Assembly (NCBI GenBank): GCA_000507305.1
Contig: DF239128.1
Location: 188,838 to 252,837, forward strand
Source: Breviolum minutum Mf 1.05b.01
Taxonomy: Eukaryota > Sar > Dinophyceae > Suessiales > Symbiodiniaceae
Reading direction: 5' to 3'
DNA length: 64,000 nucleotides
Shown here: positions 11,441-22,519 of the stretch, in pieces
Position numbering within the stretch: position 1 is the first letter of the stretch
Layout of the letters: each line of letters starts with the position of its first letter
Position numbers and translations under genes: made by a program
The notes under the pieces: generated by a model
Seen by the model: the letters and a program-made list of their open reading frames with translations, nothing else
Told to the model about the DNA's origin: nothing
The model's database searches: none

Positions 11441-12076
11441 AATCTGGTCTCCATGCACCCAAGTCACGAGACCAGCTGGTACTTTCCAAGGGAAGGCTCA
11501 CCCCAGCCAAAACAAACTCAGGATATACAGCACTGAATTCCCACATTGCCTCAAGAAGCTCCAGTTTTTCACAGCGACAACTTGCAGCTGATCCACCCAT
11601 CACCTGAGGTCTTAACCTCCCAAAAGCCATAGAGTTTTTTCGCTGATCCACCTGACTGGCTGAAGCTCCGCAAAGGGCTCAGCAAGCCATAGAGACAGCG
11701 CTGGAATCTCTGTGTACCAACCTCAAAGGTGAGGAATTTTACACCTAAAAAGCTTGGAGTCGTCAACGGCAACATTGCGGGCTCAGGCACCGTTTTTTGG
11801 GCACCTGCACGCAGGAGCCTCATCAAAAAACAACGAGCAACAAGGGAAGTACAATGCAAATATACCAATGTGACAATGTGAATATAAACGGACATAAATC
11901 ATCATAAGTTCTAATCTTTTAATAATCTTTTAAAGTATACTTTGATAGATTCTGGATGCATTGCTGCTTGCTTCATCTTCCAAATTACACTTTGCTTGGT
12001 GGAAACTCTAAAGATTGCCAGATTGAGTGTCGGAGACTCCCCAACATGTCAGCCTTAGGGCACAAATTTTATCCAC

Positions 12077-12206
12077 CAAGAAACTGCAGAGTTGCGGCAC
12101 ACTCAGGACTCGGGCGCAAGGGAGCATAGGTAGGGAGCATCTGCGACATGGCAAAGGAGACATCTTCTTTCTCAAGACTTTGCATCTGGAGAGCCACAAC
12201 TTTCTC
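12077..12206 (-). CDS. candidate internal exon, unknown protein
   Basis: A 130-bp minus-strand segment has a TTAG acceptor (12207-12208) and a GTGGAT donor. It reads EKVVALQMQSLEKEDVSF, then a helix and a PLRPSPECAA turn. It is the next plausible exon after the IPPGWW exon at 12321-12374 and may be part of the same gene. No family was recognised from this exon alone. Confidence 0.35.
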
Positions 12207-12320
12207 CTAAGATGAGACCCCGAGAGCTTCATTGACAAGGAATTTGTTGGTTTTTTTGCCACCTTGCTGTGTCTTGGAAATCCTTGGGTGTCCTTGGCTT
12301 ATGAAAATGAACCAAGTGAC

Positions 12321-12374
12321 CTTGCAAGCCAGTGCATACCACCAGCCAGGTGGTATAACCAACATGTGGCCAGC
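12321..12374 (-). CDS. candidate exon with JmjC/cupin-like IPPGWW motif
   Basis: A short exon (54 bp) between an AAG acceptor and a GT donor reads AGHMLVIPPGWWYALACK. The pattern G-D/H-x-L-x-IPPGWWH/Y is the late beta-strand signature of JmjC-type cupin dioxygenases, which hydroxylate or demethylate proteins using Fe(II) and 2-oxoglutarate. Here Tyr stands where the third metal-binding His or its neighbour is often seen, so activity cannot be claimed. The HxD metal motif should lie in an upstream exon that I could not identify. Confidence 0.4.
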
Positions 12375-13288
12375 CTTATAGAGCAGGCAGATTGCCAAGC
12401 CAAGTCCCTATATGCTTTATGACTCAATGTTTTTTTTCTTCGACTTGCCAAAGACTTGAAACGCAAATCAAGTGGTGTCATGTATGGCATATTGTGAGCC
12501 CAGAAACGTGAATGCACAGCTGTGAGCCAGACAAGGGTGGCCACTGTGCAGGGGCAACTCCCACACCACCCAGACCTGGAGGAACCGCTGCGGAAGGCTC
12601 AGTGTCTTGAAGCTGAATGGTGGCACTGCCCAGAATCAGCAAGATCTTGGTACCTCAGTGGTGGCTGCAAGTTGTGAATCTTGCAAATATATGATGATGA
12701 TCAATGATAACTCCTATACGTACTGTATTGATTACATTTAAGATCATTTAATTCCTAAGTCTGTGTAAATTGTGCTGAAGGGAATTTGCGAACAAACATG
12801 CATTGTCCAGAAACGGATCGTAATAATCCAAAAGTCCAAGAAACTCCAGCAAATTGGATCACGCCGCCAACAGCTCAAAGCCCCAGCAGACGCAAACAAG
12901 ATAGCGCAATTGGAAGGTGGTTCCAGCTCTGGGCAGGACTTCAAGATGTCTCGTTGACCTTTGTGACTAGACATTTGAATCATTCACATTGCCAGATGGA
13001 CGGAGGTGAATAGAATCACGACATCCCACGAGGTCAATGTGCCAAGTGGCAGCCTGGCAGGTCTCCTAGTCCACAATCTTCCAGATTCGCAGCCAATGTA
13101 TTTGCCTCTTTGCAAAGCCATATGGGCTGGCCAGGCCTGGCAAGGCTTCAGGGCGTTGTGTCCAAGTGAGGAAAGTATCGAAAAGTCCTGAACGGATTAG
13201 AAGAATTTTGAAAACCTGTGGATTGAAAATTGAAAAACATCTTGAAAACTGTTGAGAGGATGTGTTACTGCCCCCCAGTCCTTGAAAC

Positions 13289-13377
13289 ATCAAAGTCCCT
13301 TAAGGCTTCTTTGAACTTCTTCCGTCGGAAGGAGGAGCGTGGGAAGTCCTGCTCTTCAAGGATGACTTCAACTTCTC
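13289..13377 (-). CDS. candidate internal exon, charged helix
   Basis: An 89-bp open stretch has a CGCAG acceptor and a GAT/GTTTCA donor. It reads EVEVILEEQDFPRSSF followed by RRKKFKEALRDFD, a typical charged exon. It is on the minus strand, upstream of the JmjC-like exon, and possibly in the same gene. The order and joining of exons in this gene are not resolved. Confidence 0.3.
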
Positions 13378-13399
13378 CTGCGCGCTGTGTCAAACAGCT

Positions 13400-15150
13400 G
13401 AGGAAGAAGGCACAACCACTGGCACTGCACAAAGGATGTGAAACTGCAAGAACTTCTGGATGTCGATGAAACCTCGGGGCTGCAACAAAAGCAAGCAGCC
13501 AGGAGGACATAACTCAGGGCACAGTCTAGACTTATTTGACCCAGCTCGAAAAGCTCGCAAAATCTGCCAATATGCAAGTGACTCCATCTTGAGACAAACA
13601 AGCTTGTCGCATGATTGATCTGCGATCAGCATGTAGCAGCAACGTCAACATCGAAGCGCGAAAGAGACATGGGACCTTACTGGTAGTGGGGATGGTTGGA
13701 CAAGTGGAGGGTGTGCGGAGCAAAGTGAATCAACACGAATGACATCATTCGTCTTGAACTCAAAGGAAACAAAGCTACGGCTGTATTCAGCTTCACTATT
13801 GTGAGGTGATGTCAGTTCGTTATCTCAGGCGTCGGACCACTGCCCACCGGTCGCTCTGCCGTGCAGGGGAAACTGGGAACCGCGGTTGACGCTTGAACCG
13901 TGCTGGCGATGTGCGTCGCCTATTGTGGAGCATAGCTGGGATATGCTCTCAGGTGCGGGATTGTTGTGGAGCACTATTATTGAGAACATAGGACCTATGA
14001 CAGCATTGGTCTCTATCTAGATTCTAGATGCCACTGTACTGATTTGGCTTCTCCAATGGAAGCCTTCCTAGCATTTTCACAGAACATGCCCTGGAAGGGA
14101 GGAAGATGTTTAGCATTGCCGCCGTCCTGGCCACCCACCCAGTTGAACTCAATCTTTTCAATTGAAAACGGCCTACAAAGCCAAAGTTTGCAGAAGCCCC
14201 TCCAAAAACACAAGGTACGCCATGAGTTCCACAAGTAATTCACAGTCACAATAATCCATATCAATGGGTTGACTGCAAGGTGTCAATCAATCCGGCTACT
14301 TTCTCCGGATCCTGTAAGGGGGCTTCTGTATAGCACTATAGTGAGCTGGCCAGTCTGGACTCATCGAACTATCCACATTAAGGCCAAGCCTGCGTAAAAA
14401 AAAAAGCTCGAGGCAAGGCAGGCTCCGGAGCACTTCAGAGCTCAAAAGGTGACACCAAAAACGCGTTTTGAACCTGTCATCATCCTCTTACCCTGTAGTG
14501 TCCGGTCGTGTCAATCTCATCTGAATCAAACACAAGCCTTCTTTAACGCCTATAGGAATATAAAGATTGTACTAGCTGGACAAGCAGGACATGTTGAAAG
14601 ACCCTGAGTTGCAGGGAGATTTAGACGATGGCAGATCTATACTTGTTTCTGCGACTCCGAAGCGGAAAATGCACGCTGCTGGTGCCAAAGGCATCAGAGT
14701 GGTGAGACCATGACCACCCATCATTCATTGCTCCTCATCCGATGGCTCTTCCTCCTCTTCTTCGGTCTCTGACGTCATTTGCCTCTCCTCGGGCTTGAGT
14801 CAAATAAGGGAACTGCTGGCTGTGGCCAACGAAAATTAAAGAAGAATTGCAATGATTACATACACTACCACTAGACTACCACTAGACTACCATTATATGC
14901 CATGGGCCATGGTCCTACTATTCTGTATATGTACATCTCTCTCTCCATAAATAAGTATGGAGGCGCATCTGGGGTACCAAAAGAATTCAGCTGAGCCGCA
15001 AGGCGAACTGGCTGATTGACATCAGCAGCCACGGCCGATGGGGACACAATCACCTGGCCAGCTCTTTGATGGTGACATGGGAAAGAAAGAGGAATGACAG
15101 GGATCAGGAACAGTATGATCATTAAGAAATATTAAGAAGAGGAAAAAGTC
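13400..15150. other. no firmly supported gene
   Basis: Two weak minus-strand helical stretches (near 14050-14110 and 14190-14255) could be exons of the gene at 12-13.4 kb, but frames are ambiguous. The rest looks non-coding. An AG-rich stretch precedes the microsatellite at 15.2 kb. Confidence 0.35.
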
Positions 15151-15229
15151 AAGGAACTAGAAAATGATGAAAATGCTGGTGGTAATAATGACTGTGATTA
15201 TGTTGCAAACTGTCATGCTAATGGTGCTC

Positions 15230-15273
15230 CTGCGGCTGATGATGATGATGATGATGATGACGACGGATGGCGG

Positions 15274-15305
<32 letters not shown>

Positions 15306-15381
15306 GCGACGGCGACGATGATGATGATGATGATGACACGGTGTTGATGATGATGATGATGATGATGATGATGACACGTGT

Positions 15382-15429
<48 letters not shown>

Positions 15430-15535
15430 CACGGTGTTGGTGGTGGTGGTGGTGGTGGTGGTGGTGGTGGTGGTGGTGGTGGTGGTGGTGGTGGTGGTGG
15501 TGGTGGTGGTGGTGGTGGTGGTGGTGGTGGTGGCT
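15230..15535. repeat. compound triplet microsatellite GAT / GCG / GAC / GAT / GGT
   Basis: Successive blocks run (GAT)n, (GGC)n, (GAC)n, (GAT)n with two ACACG interruptions, and (GGT)n of more than 100 bp. The blocks share a three-base period. Long Asp, His, Thr or Val runs in all frames are artefacts of the repeat. Confidence 0.97.
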
Positions 15536-16204
15536 GAGAATGATACAGGATGCTGATGATACTGCTCATAGTGAGAAGCAGGGGGAGCATGACTGATAGC
15601 GGATAGTGATACTACTGCGATGGTGATGGTGAGGGGCAGAACCAAAACAAAAGAGTATGAGGAGCGAATTGGCGTCAGGCCCAGCGGCCAATGTGTGGAA
15701 AGGGGTGTGTAGTGTACGACAACGCTGGAGCCGAGCCCTGCTTGTAGAGATCATGCTTCATCTTATCCTTCACTCTTCGCAACCCGCATGGAGGAGATCA
15801 TGCTCTCTCTCAGTGATCCATTCCCATCCTCCCAGTTTTGCCGAGGGACATCCGGGGATGGCCGCGCTGCTGTCTTGATGGACCGTCCGACCTGAGATGG
15901 TGGCATCCTTTTGGGCGCCGAGGTCGGCGACGCGGGCAGCCGCGTCGGCGAAGTGGGCACCGGCTGTGACGAGGAGGGCGTTTCATCTGAGGGTGCTGGT
16001 CTGGGTGCTGTGGGCACCGCCCGTGGGGCTGGGCGAGGGCTTGGCCCTTTCACCATGGCCTGGCAGGTGTGGCCAAAGTTGTTTCAACCCAGCTGCATCT
16101 GCTGCTAATTCTCTCCCTAGCAGTATCTTAGTTTTATGGTTCTTGCGGGGTACGTCGTAAAATACATAAATACTCTTACACGTATTCAGCATACAGTACC
16201 TTAG

Positions 16205-16345
16205 ATGTAAATGATATATATCAAATATATAATTGTAAATATAATATAAAAGAAATAATATATATAATATATGTAAATATATCTATAATATGTGTATTTA
16301 TATATATATATATATAAATATATATTATATATACATAAATAAAAA
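16205..16345. repeat. AT-rich TA/TAAA tract
   Basis: Nearly pure A/T with ATATATAT runs. It lies just outside the left edge of segmental duplication copy A and may mark its breakpoint. No coding content. Confidence 0.85.
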
Positions 16346-18142
16346 TCAATACGAGTACATAGTCACGACAAGGACTAGGCCACTGCCCAAGAATGGACCA
16401 CACTGCAGCAAGCAACCCGTGGGTTGCGTGTAAGTTTTGGAGCCTTCGGTCTCGGCGCCGGCAGCACAACAGCATCAGCTGCATCTATCATGTCAGTCTC
16501 CTGTTGGGGGCTACAACAGGGGTAGACTAACAGCACGAAATGAAGCACAAGTCATGACAAGTCATGAAAACCAGTTGCAAATTCACGGGTCAAACTTTGG
16601 CCAAGTCACTGGACTGTCTAACGCTGGCGGTTCTGCATCTGGTTTCAACTCTCGCACCGCCATCTCCAAAACTTGAACTTGTATCTGGTCTCCTGAAATC
16701 CATCTGAGAACAACTGGCATGCAACTGCTTGATAATGGGTTTTAAATTCCCTTTTGCCCACTTCACATGCTCAAAAACTTACACCGGTCCTTGACTCGGA
16801 AGTAGGGCTTTTTTCACAAAGGAGCTTTGGATGGTTTGCATTGCCTCGGCAGCAATGGAGAAAGCATAAGTGTCACCGTGTCACCAATTCAGCTTTTGAA
16901 TCATTGATTGAAGGTCTCTCTAGCACGATCACATCATGTACCTGCTAGTGGGCCAGACCTAGCTGTTCCGAACCCATAAAAATGTTGACGTTTGCAGCGG
17001 ATTTAGGTAGAGGAAACCATGTCTGAACCCGTCTAGCTTTGCATCCTCTTTTCACCACGCTTAAGTCAAACAATAACCGAATGAAAACGCGTCGAAATGC
17101 CCCCCGTATCGCATGCGCCCCCATACACAGTTCAATTACAGCTTTGGAATGCCCTGGGGTTGTTTCAAAGTCTCTAAGTCTGCTGCTGACAAATATTCCG
17201 AGAAAACGTGGAAGCGCACAGGTTCCTGAAAGATCTACAATGATCTAAAATGGTCAATGTACTGTATAGATCTATAAAGCAATCCATGGTCAAAAGTTGA
17301 AAGTGGGCTACATTAACTGATCACCTCCTGATCCGCTCAGCACTGATTCTTCAACTGTGTTACTTGGGGATCAGTTTTTAGATTCATTTTTAATTTATAA
17401 TATTATAATCCTATCATACGCACACCATTCTCAAAAAACACCTTCATCTCCCAACGGAGGCGCCATGTCCGCCATCATGGGTCTTTGCGATTCCTCAGCA
17501 CAAAACGCGTGAGCTACGACCATGGACGCCTGGCATCGTGTAGCTTATATTGCATGGGAGCGACGTAGCGCTTTACAAGATACAAAGGCGGAAGTCAATA
17601 TGTCATCCTTGCTAAAGTTGCAGATATTTTTTTACAAAGGTTAGCATCTGCATGTTTTCGATTCGCATGTTGGATTTCTATTCATCTGTAATCATCTGTA
17701 CGTGTTTGTATTTCTTCATACATGTCGTGTTTTAAAAAAACGTTCACAAAAGGGTATCCCCCGCATGGTTGACTATGAAGCTGATGCAAGCGGCCTTGCT
17801 GCCATGAGATACAGGAGATAGGTCCCATCCTCGCGTTTTTGTCCGGTTTTGGATGCCCGGGTGTCTCAAAAACATGCAGAAGAATAAGAATCAAAGAATG
17901 ACATCAGTTGCATTGTGTTGGTCAAATTCAGTGGGATCTTGTTTTTCTACAGCGAAATGCTTTGTTGCCAGTCCCGGGCTAGCCGGAGGCCAAAGTTTCG
18001 GGAAAAAACATTTTTCTGAGCCAAAGAAAGAACTTGCCTATGGAACGTCAATGCGCTGCCCAAACCGACGTTTTTGCGTGCACGAGCCTTCAGGTTTCCG
18101 TCTGGTGGTTGGTCTTGGTGGTGGCTGGTTGTGTTTCCGTGG

Positions 18143-18660
18143 CGCGTCGGTGGTGGGGATGTGATGTGATGTGATGTGATGTGACGTGACGTGACGTGCC
18201 GTGACGTGACGCGATGCGATGTGGTGCGATGCGGTATGATGTCCTGTGGCTGGTTGCCAGGTGAGATGAACTAATGTGGCTGGTTGTGAGGTGAGGTGAG
18301 GTGTGGTGAGGTGCAGATTGGTTGCGAGATGTCATGTCATGTGATGTCATGTGGGTTATATTATGCCATGTCACGTCAGTGATGTGCTAGCTGTCATCAG
18401 TGTTTTGTCATGCCATGTCATATGATGCGATGTGATGTGGTGCGATTTGTGATGCGATAGGAATGTGTGCTCTCATGGGATGTCATGTAATATGGTGTAC
18501 TGTCATGTGATGCGATCTGACACGATGTCATGATCTGATGTGATTTGATGCTAGAGGCGTTACGTCGTTGTGTTGCGATGTGGTTGGCTGTGGTCATGTG
18601 ATATGATGTGATGCGATGTGGTTGTGTGATGTGGTGACCTGGGAGATGGAGTGATGTGGT
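18143..18660. repeat. degenerate GTGAT pentanucleotide minisatellite
   Basis: About 500 bp is dominated by GTGAT, GTGAC, GCGAT and TGATG-type pentamers, with decay in the middle and at the ends. It sits inside the copy A insertion and is absent at the matching point of copy B. Ser/Thr/His-rich ORFs on the minus strand are repeat translation only. Confidence 0.9.
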
Positions 18661-18934
18661 GTGAGCTACCGACAACCGAGAGCCCATGTTACGAGACGTC
18701 CAGTCCAATGCGCGGTGCAGCCCTGGAATGAAAAATGCAATGAGATTGCGGAGAGCCCATGTAAGCCTCCTGTAACTACTACATTAATGTTTGATTGTCG
18801 CAACACGCGAGACGCCCAGCACAGTGAGCGGACGATTGGGCCGTGATTGGGGCATGATCCTGTTTGGGGAGCTTACTCGTCCCGTCTTTGGCAACGCAGT
18901 AGGCTGGAAAAGTAACCTTTTTGCGCTCGTGCTA

Positions 18935-19030
18935 TCTCCCAAAATTTCACCAAATGCTGCGCCTGCTGCGAAAAGTGACGCTGCAACTTCACCAAATACT
19001 GCGCCTGTCTTCGCAAACAACAACGCATAA
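18935..19030. repeat. 42-45 bp dispersed repeat (two units)
   Basis: Two tandem units share CACCAAATGCTGCGCCTG and AAAGTGACGCTGCAAC-type cores. Three related units occur at 59885-60035 in an unrelated insertion of copy B. On the minus strand the units translate as AVFGEVAASLF and AGAAFGE repeats. I recall similar strings in Symbiodiniaceae predicted proteins, but could not check. Confidence 0.65.
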
Positions 19031-19759
19031 ACGTCTCTTCTCCTTTCTTCTCCTCTCTTCTCTACTCTACTCTACTTTACTCTTTTCTGCTCTGCACGTC
19101 TCTCGCATTTAAAAACTCCGTAAGTCGGAAGGTCCTTGTCCAAACTTTCTTTGACTATCATATTACATCCTCAACCCCTCCGCTGCATAGGTGACCCAAT
19201 TGGATCCCCATCGATTCACATTGGGTTCCGAGTCCTGTATCTTTCAGCTCGGGCTCGGGCTCCTGCAAACAGTGGGGTAAGCACCAGGTGGACTTAATTA
19301 AATTGGGTTGCCTTCCGAAATCTGGCATCAGCATGGCATGCTACGGAAAAAAAAGGTTAAGAGCCTACGCGCATCTTGTGATCTACGAACCTAAAAATCA
19401 AACGGCTGCAAGTATCTGCATCAATGACCTTCTAGTATTGATCACGATTTCAGCTTTTGGGTGGGTTCCCACGGAAATGTCAAATATTGCTCCTGAGAAT
19501 GCCACCAAACACCTTCGGAAACGATAACACGGGTGTCGTCAGTCCTCGTTGTAAGTAACCTTTTTTTCAATTGCTGCCGGCTCTGCCATCAGTTTCTTCT
19601 TATGAGCATGCAGTTCGCCCTGGACATCGTTCACCTCGGAAATTTTTTGGAAAGTGCCACGGGTTCAAGCCCCAAAATTGCAACAAAGTACCCCTGCGGA
19701 AATCTAGAAATTGACCCCCTCCAAGGGAAATAGAAACTCCCAAAATTCCCAGCAATGCC

Positions 19760-20052
19760 GTTGTTCCCAAGCGCAGCTTGGGAACCAGTTTGACGGCTTC
19801 TTGTGCTCCCAGTTTCAACAAGCGCTGACGTGTTTCGACCAACGAGTCCGCGGACATATGCCGAATGTGGAGTTCCGAATGCAAGTGGGAGCGAGCATGC
19901 GAAAGCCACAACACTGCAGTTTCAGCCAAGGGGGTCTGGCTCGGTACATAGCCAGAAGTCTCGGCCAAAATGCATAGCACATGGATGATATCCGTCGGCA
20001 AGGTGGTCTGATCAAAGCCATCTAGCCAAAGGCCACAGAATTCCGAGATGGC
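19760..20052 (-). CDS. helical-protein exon, copy A (LWLD repeat)
   Basis: The exon starts at a CAG/GCC acceptor at 20053-20054 and reads AISEFCGLWLDGFDQ, then TDIIHVLCILAETSG, WLSHARSHL and RQRLLKLGAQEAVKL. It is wholly helical with regularly spaced Leu/Trp, like an alpha-solenoid repeat protein. Copy B (54340-54653) is almost identical, and a diverged third version with the same splice site is at 51559-51984. No TM or signal is present. The function is unknown; an organelle RNA-binding helical repeat protein is one possibility, not shown by the sequence. The 3' boundary is uncertain. Confidence 0.6.
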
Positions 20053-20159
20053 CTGAATGGTAAAATACATCAAGATACCATGGATATCCATGGATGATCA
20101 CTGTATAATTATCCCATATCATCCCCACTTGTGCAAGTGCGTGTGTTTTTGGACAAGAA

Positions 20160-20300
20160 TAAACTTTAGCACATGTTGGGGCAAACATGTACAGCAACAG
20201 CCCGTGCCTTTCCCAAATTTTGCCTCTCAACAGAGGGCCCAAGCCGAAGCACAGAAGCTCTAATAGCCTTGCAGCATGAAACCTTAGCAAATCGGCTTGG
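20160..20300 (-). CDS. helical-protein exon, copy A
   Basis: A minus-strand frame reads LLRFHAARLLELLCFGLGPL and then KIWERHGLLLYMFAPTC. It is shared almost exactly with copy B at 54770-54880. It precedes the LWLD exon in coding order. The Leu-rich helices continue the same solenoid-like protein. Confidence 0.55.
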
Positions 20301-20689
20301 ATAAGTGAAATCACTTGCAGAGGTTCTGCCACTCTAAGAGGCGTGTGTGGTCCGGTTTGAGGGTTGGATGAGGGAATCTGTTCGCCAAAATGGCAAGGAG
20401 TTCCTTCCAGTATTGAACCAGTACAATACTTGCACCGGTGCCCAAAAAAAAAAACTTTCCAAGCAAACCCTTCGATCAACGCCAAGGAGCCAAACTTCCG
20501 CAGCATCTCCGGTGGGTGACTTTAGGATCATCTTCTGCTTTCATCTCCGCAGCGCTGACCACTTCCACCCCGTTGGTGTGGATGGACCACCTACAGCGAG
20601 CAAGTAGTTGAGCAAATTTGCTTCCGCTCCCATGATCCATGACATCATCTTTTGCAATGTGATTGCAGGAAAGCATTACCTGTCTCACC

Positions 20690-20860
20690 TCAAAGCTCAA
20701 GAATCCCGATGCTTCCCCTATTATATATCCTATATATATGCAAGAAAGTTGCTGCAAAAAGAGCGTCTCATCGTCAGCCGGAAGGAATAAGGGCAAGGCT
20801 GTATTAAGGGCAAACTTCTTCAGGGAGACTGGCAGCGAGCCATCAAGGGCGACGTGAACA
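20690..20860 (-). CDS. helical-protein N-terminal-side exon, copy A
   Basis: The frame reads DGSLPVSLKKFA and TALPLFLPADDETLFLQQL, matching copy B at 55900-56030 with few changes (S to L, A to S). It is probably the most upstream exon of the helical protein visible in the window, lying just downstream of the TM gene's last recognised exon. It could instead be a cytoplasmic tail of the membrane protein; the sequence does not settle this. Confidence 0.45.
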
Positions 20861-21048
20861 GCGCATGGTCAAATGTTACTGGTGAACTGGTGAACCTCCT
20901 AGTTTACAAAAAGGCAGAAACAAGCATGAAAGCCTTACTCTGAGAGATACTCAAGCACAGGCAATCCTTATTTCTTTTACGGGGCCCTTCACTATTAGAA
21001 GAATGCAAAACACACATGGACAATCAAGTTGTTTACGGGAAAGACTTG

Positions 21049-21891
21049 TCACTGCGAAGTCATCTTCGAAGAAACTTCTGGAACCGTGGGTAGGCACAGT
21101 GGCAACACAATCCCCGGCCCGACAAATCCACAACTGCTGCCTGCCAGATTTGCCATTCCCTTGGGCTTCTTTTGCTTTGTTGACTTTGAAGCATCTTTCT
21201 TGTCGCTGCTTTCCTCGGCCTTCATATCTTCTGCTGCTCCTCTGAGAAATTGCGCGACGATGTGAAGACCAAAGTAGGCACAAGTCAAAGCCATCAGCGC
21301 TACAAGCGACCCTGCCAGTATCATTGTCACAACTGTGGATGGACTGAAGATCAAAATGATCGACACGACACTGAAGAGGCTGAAGCGAGTAATGAGAAGA
21401 CTCATTTCCAGCACATCCAAAATGCCACCTTGCACCTCTGTGAAAGGCTTGTACCAGGAGAAAATCCCCAGCTGGCATCCCGAAAGGATTGGAAAGAGCA
21501 GGAGTTTTGCCTTCTCATCAGCTGCCAGACTTGTGTACGTCACCAGGTTCATGGTTAACACATCCAGGCGCTTGACAATAATATCCCACCACCAGAACTG
21601 GGGCTCATAGCCCTGAATGAAGAAGCCGTACTTTCGGTTGTTGTCTGGACTCTGTCTATCATTCAGGGCCCAAATTCGAGAAAAAAGCAGCAAGGGAACC
21701 CCAACGCACCAAACCCCAAGGCCAGCAAATGTGATCATGGCAACCAGCATGTGATCTCGGCTCCAGCAAATGAGTTCCGGATCCGGTTTCAAACGTTGAA
21801 ATGTGACAGTGATGCCAGCATCATTGTCTTCCAGGATCGAGACACACCAAATCAGCTTCAGGAAGTTGGACAGCAAAGTTGGCCACCTCAC
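21049..21891 (-). CDS. multi-transmembrane exon of giant GCC membrane protein, copy A
   Basis: An open stretch of about 840 bp encodes at least five hydrophobic helices. The first is around AMITFAGLGVWCVGVPLLL. The loop GYEPQFWWWDIIVKRLDVL follows, then helices at KLLLFPILSG, MSLLITRFSLFSVVSIILIF and VVTMILAGSLVALMALTC, and a Lys-rich tail. An aromatic FWWW-D/E motif preceding a helix is typical of the membrane module that follows GCC2/GCC3 or ephrin-receptor-like repeats in large protist proteins. It likely anchors the ectodomain encoded at 30-40 kb. Copy B at 56300-57051 differs by about 20 residues, mostly conservative and in the first third, implying constraint. The last residues diverge between copies, so the true exon ends near 21100. 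Confidence 0.75.
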   Translation of the reverse strand: MRWPTLLSNFLKLIWCVSILEDNDAGITVTFQRLKPDPELICWSRDHMLVAMITFAGLGVWCVGVPLLLFSRIWALNDRQSPDNNRKYGFFIQGYEPQFWWWDIIVKRLDVLTMNLVTYTSLAADEKAKLLLFPILSGCQLGIFSWYKPFTEVQGGILDVLEMSLLITRFSLFSVVSIILIFSPSTVVTMILAGSLVALMALTCAYFGLHIVAQFLRGAAEDMKAEESSDKKDASKSTKQKKPKGMANLAGSSCGFVGPGIVLPLCLPTVPEVSSKMTSQ

Positions 21892-21949
21892 ACTGTTAAG
21901 CTTTCCCTCAAGTTTGGGCAGTTCTGCTAGAAACAGAAGAAGAAAGCCA

Positions 21950-22095
21950 GAAAGATCTTGGTTTGATATCCAAGACTTGAGTGCATCCGAGCAGCATGGC
22001 CAGCAACATCACCCAAAAAACGGGGATACACTCAATGAACAACTTGCCGGGCCGCGGCAGGGATGAGAACAAACCAAAGTCCAAGGTTTCCTGAG
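21950..22095 (-). CDS. TM exon upstream of the FWWW exon, copy A
   Basis: The frame reads ETLDFGLFSSLPRPGKL and VFWVMLLAMLLGCTQVLDI, one hydrophobic helix. It is matched by copy B at 57130-57260 with RKLFKESVPVFWLM. It directly precedes the multi-TM exon in coding order. Confidence 0.6.
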
Positions 22096-22519
22096 TCCGA
22101 GTCTCAGGGCGAAAGAGATGTATATACACGTGTGAATGATATATCCACATGCAAACTAGTAAAAATAAATGTATTAGATATTAGAATATGAATCTGTATA
22201 CATATACATTTACATTCAATATATGTATAAATATATATATATATACATGTGTGTGTGTGTGTGTGTCAAATTATGTCAATTGATGATGGCTAGCCAGCCA
22301 TCGGAAATCTTAGGCCTATATATATATGCAAACAGGCCTTTTGCTGGCGAACCCATGGAAAAAAACAGCATCCGAATTCAAGGCTTCAAGGCCCCACAAC
22401 ATCGGACTCAACTCAGGTCCACATCATCACTGTGATGAAAACTGGACGTCAAGCAGCAATATCCACAGTGTTTGCTGAATCTTTGCCTTTGTGGCTCAAT
22501 TCCAGAGAGGCTTTGGTCC

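Larger units (their letters stand above)
17860..19165. other. insertion private to copy A
   Basis: Copy B passes directly from the sequence matching 17835 to that matching 19171, so about 1.3 kb is extra here. The extra DNA contains the GTGAT minisatellite, a pair of 42-45 bp repeats and a pyrimidine tract. No gene was recognised. Confidence 0.75.

Noticed and set aside
15157..15645. Long Asp, Thr, His, Pro and Val homopolymer ORFs
   Set aside because: Pure translations of triplet microsatellites; same for 34.0-34.2, 48.8-50.0 and 59.4-59.9 kb.
18090..18708. Ser/Thr/His-rich minus-strand ORFs
   Set aside because: Translation of the GTGAT pentanucleotide repeat.
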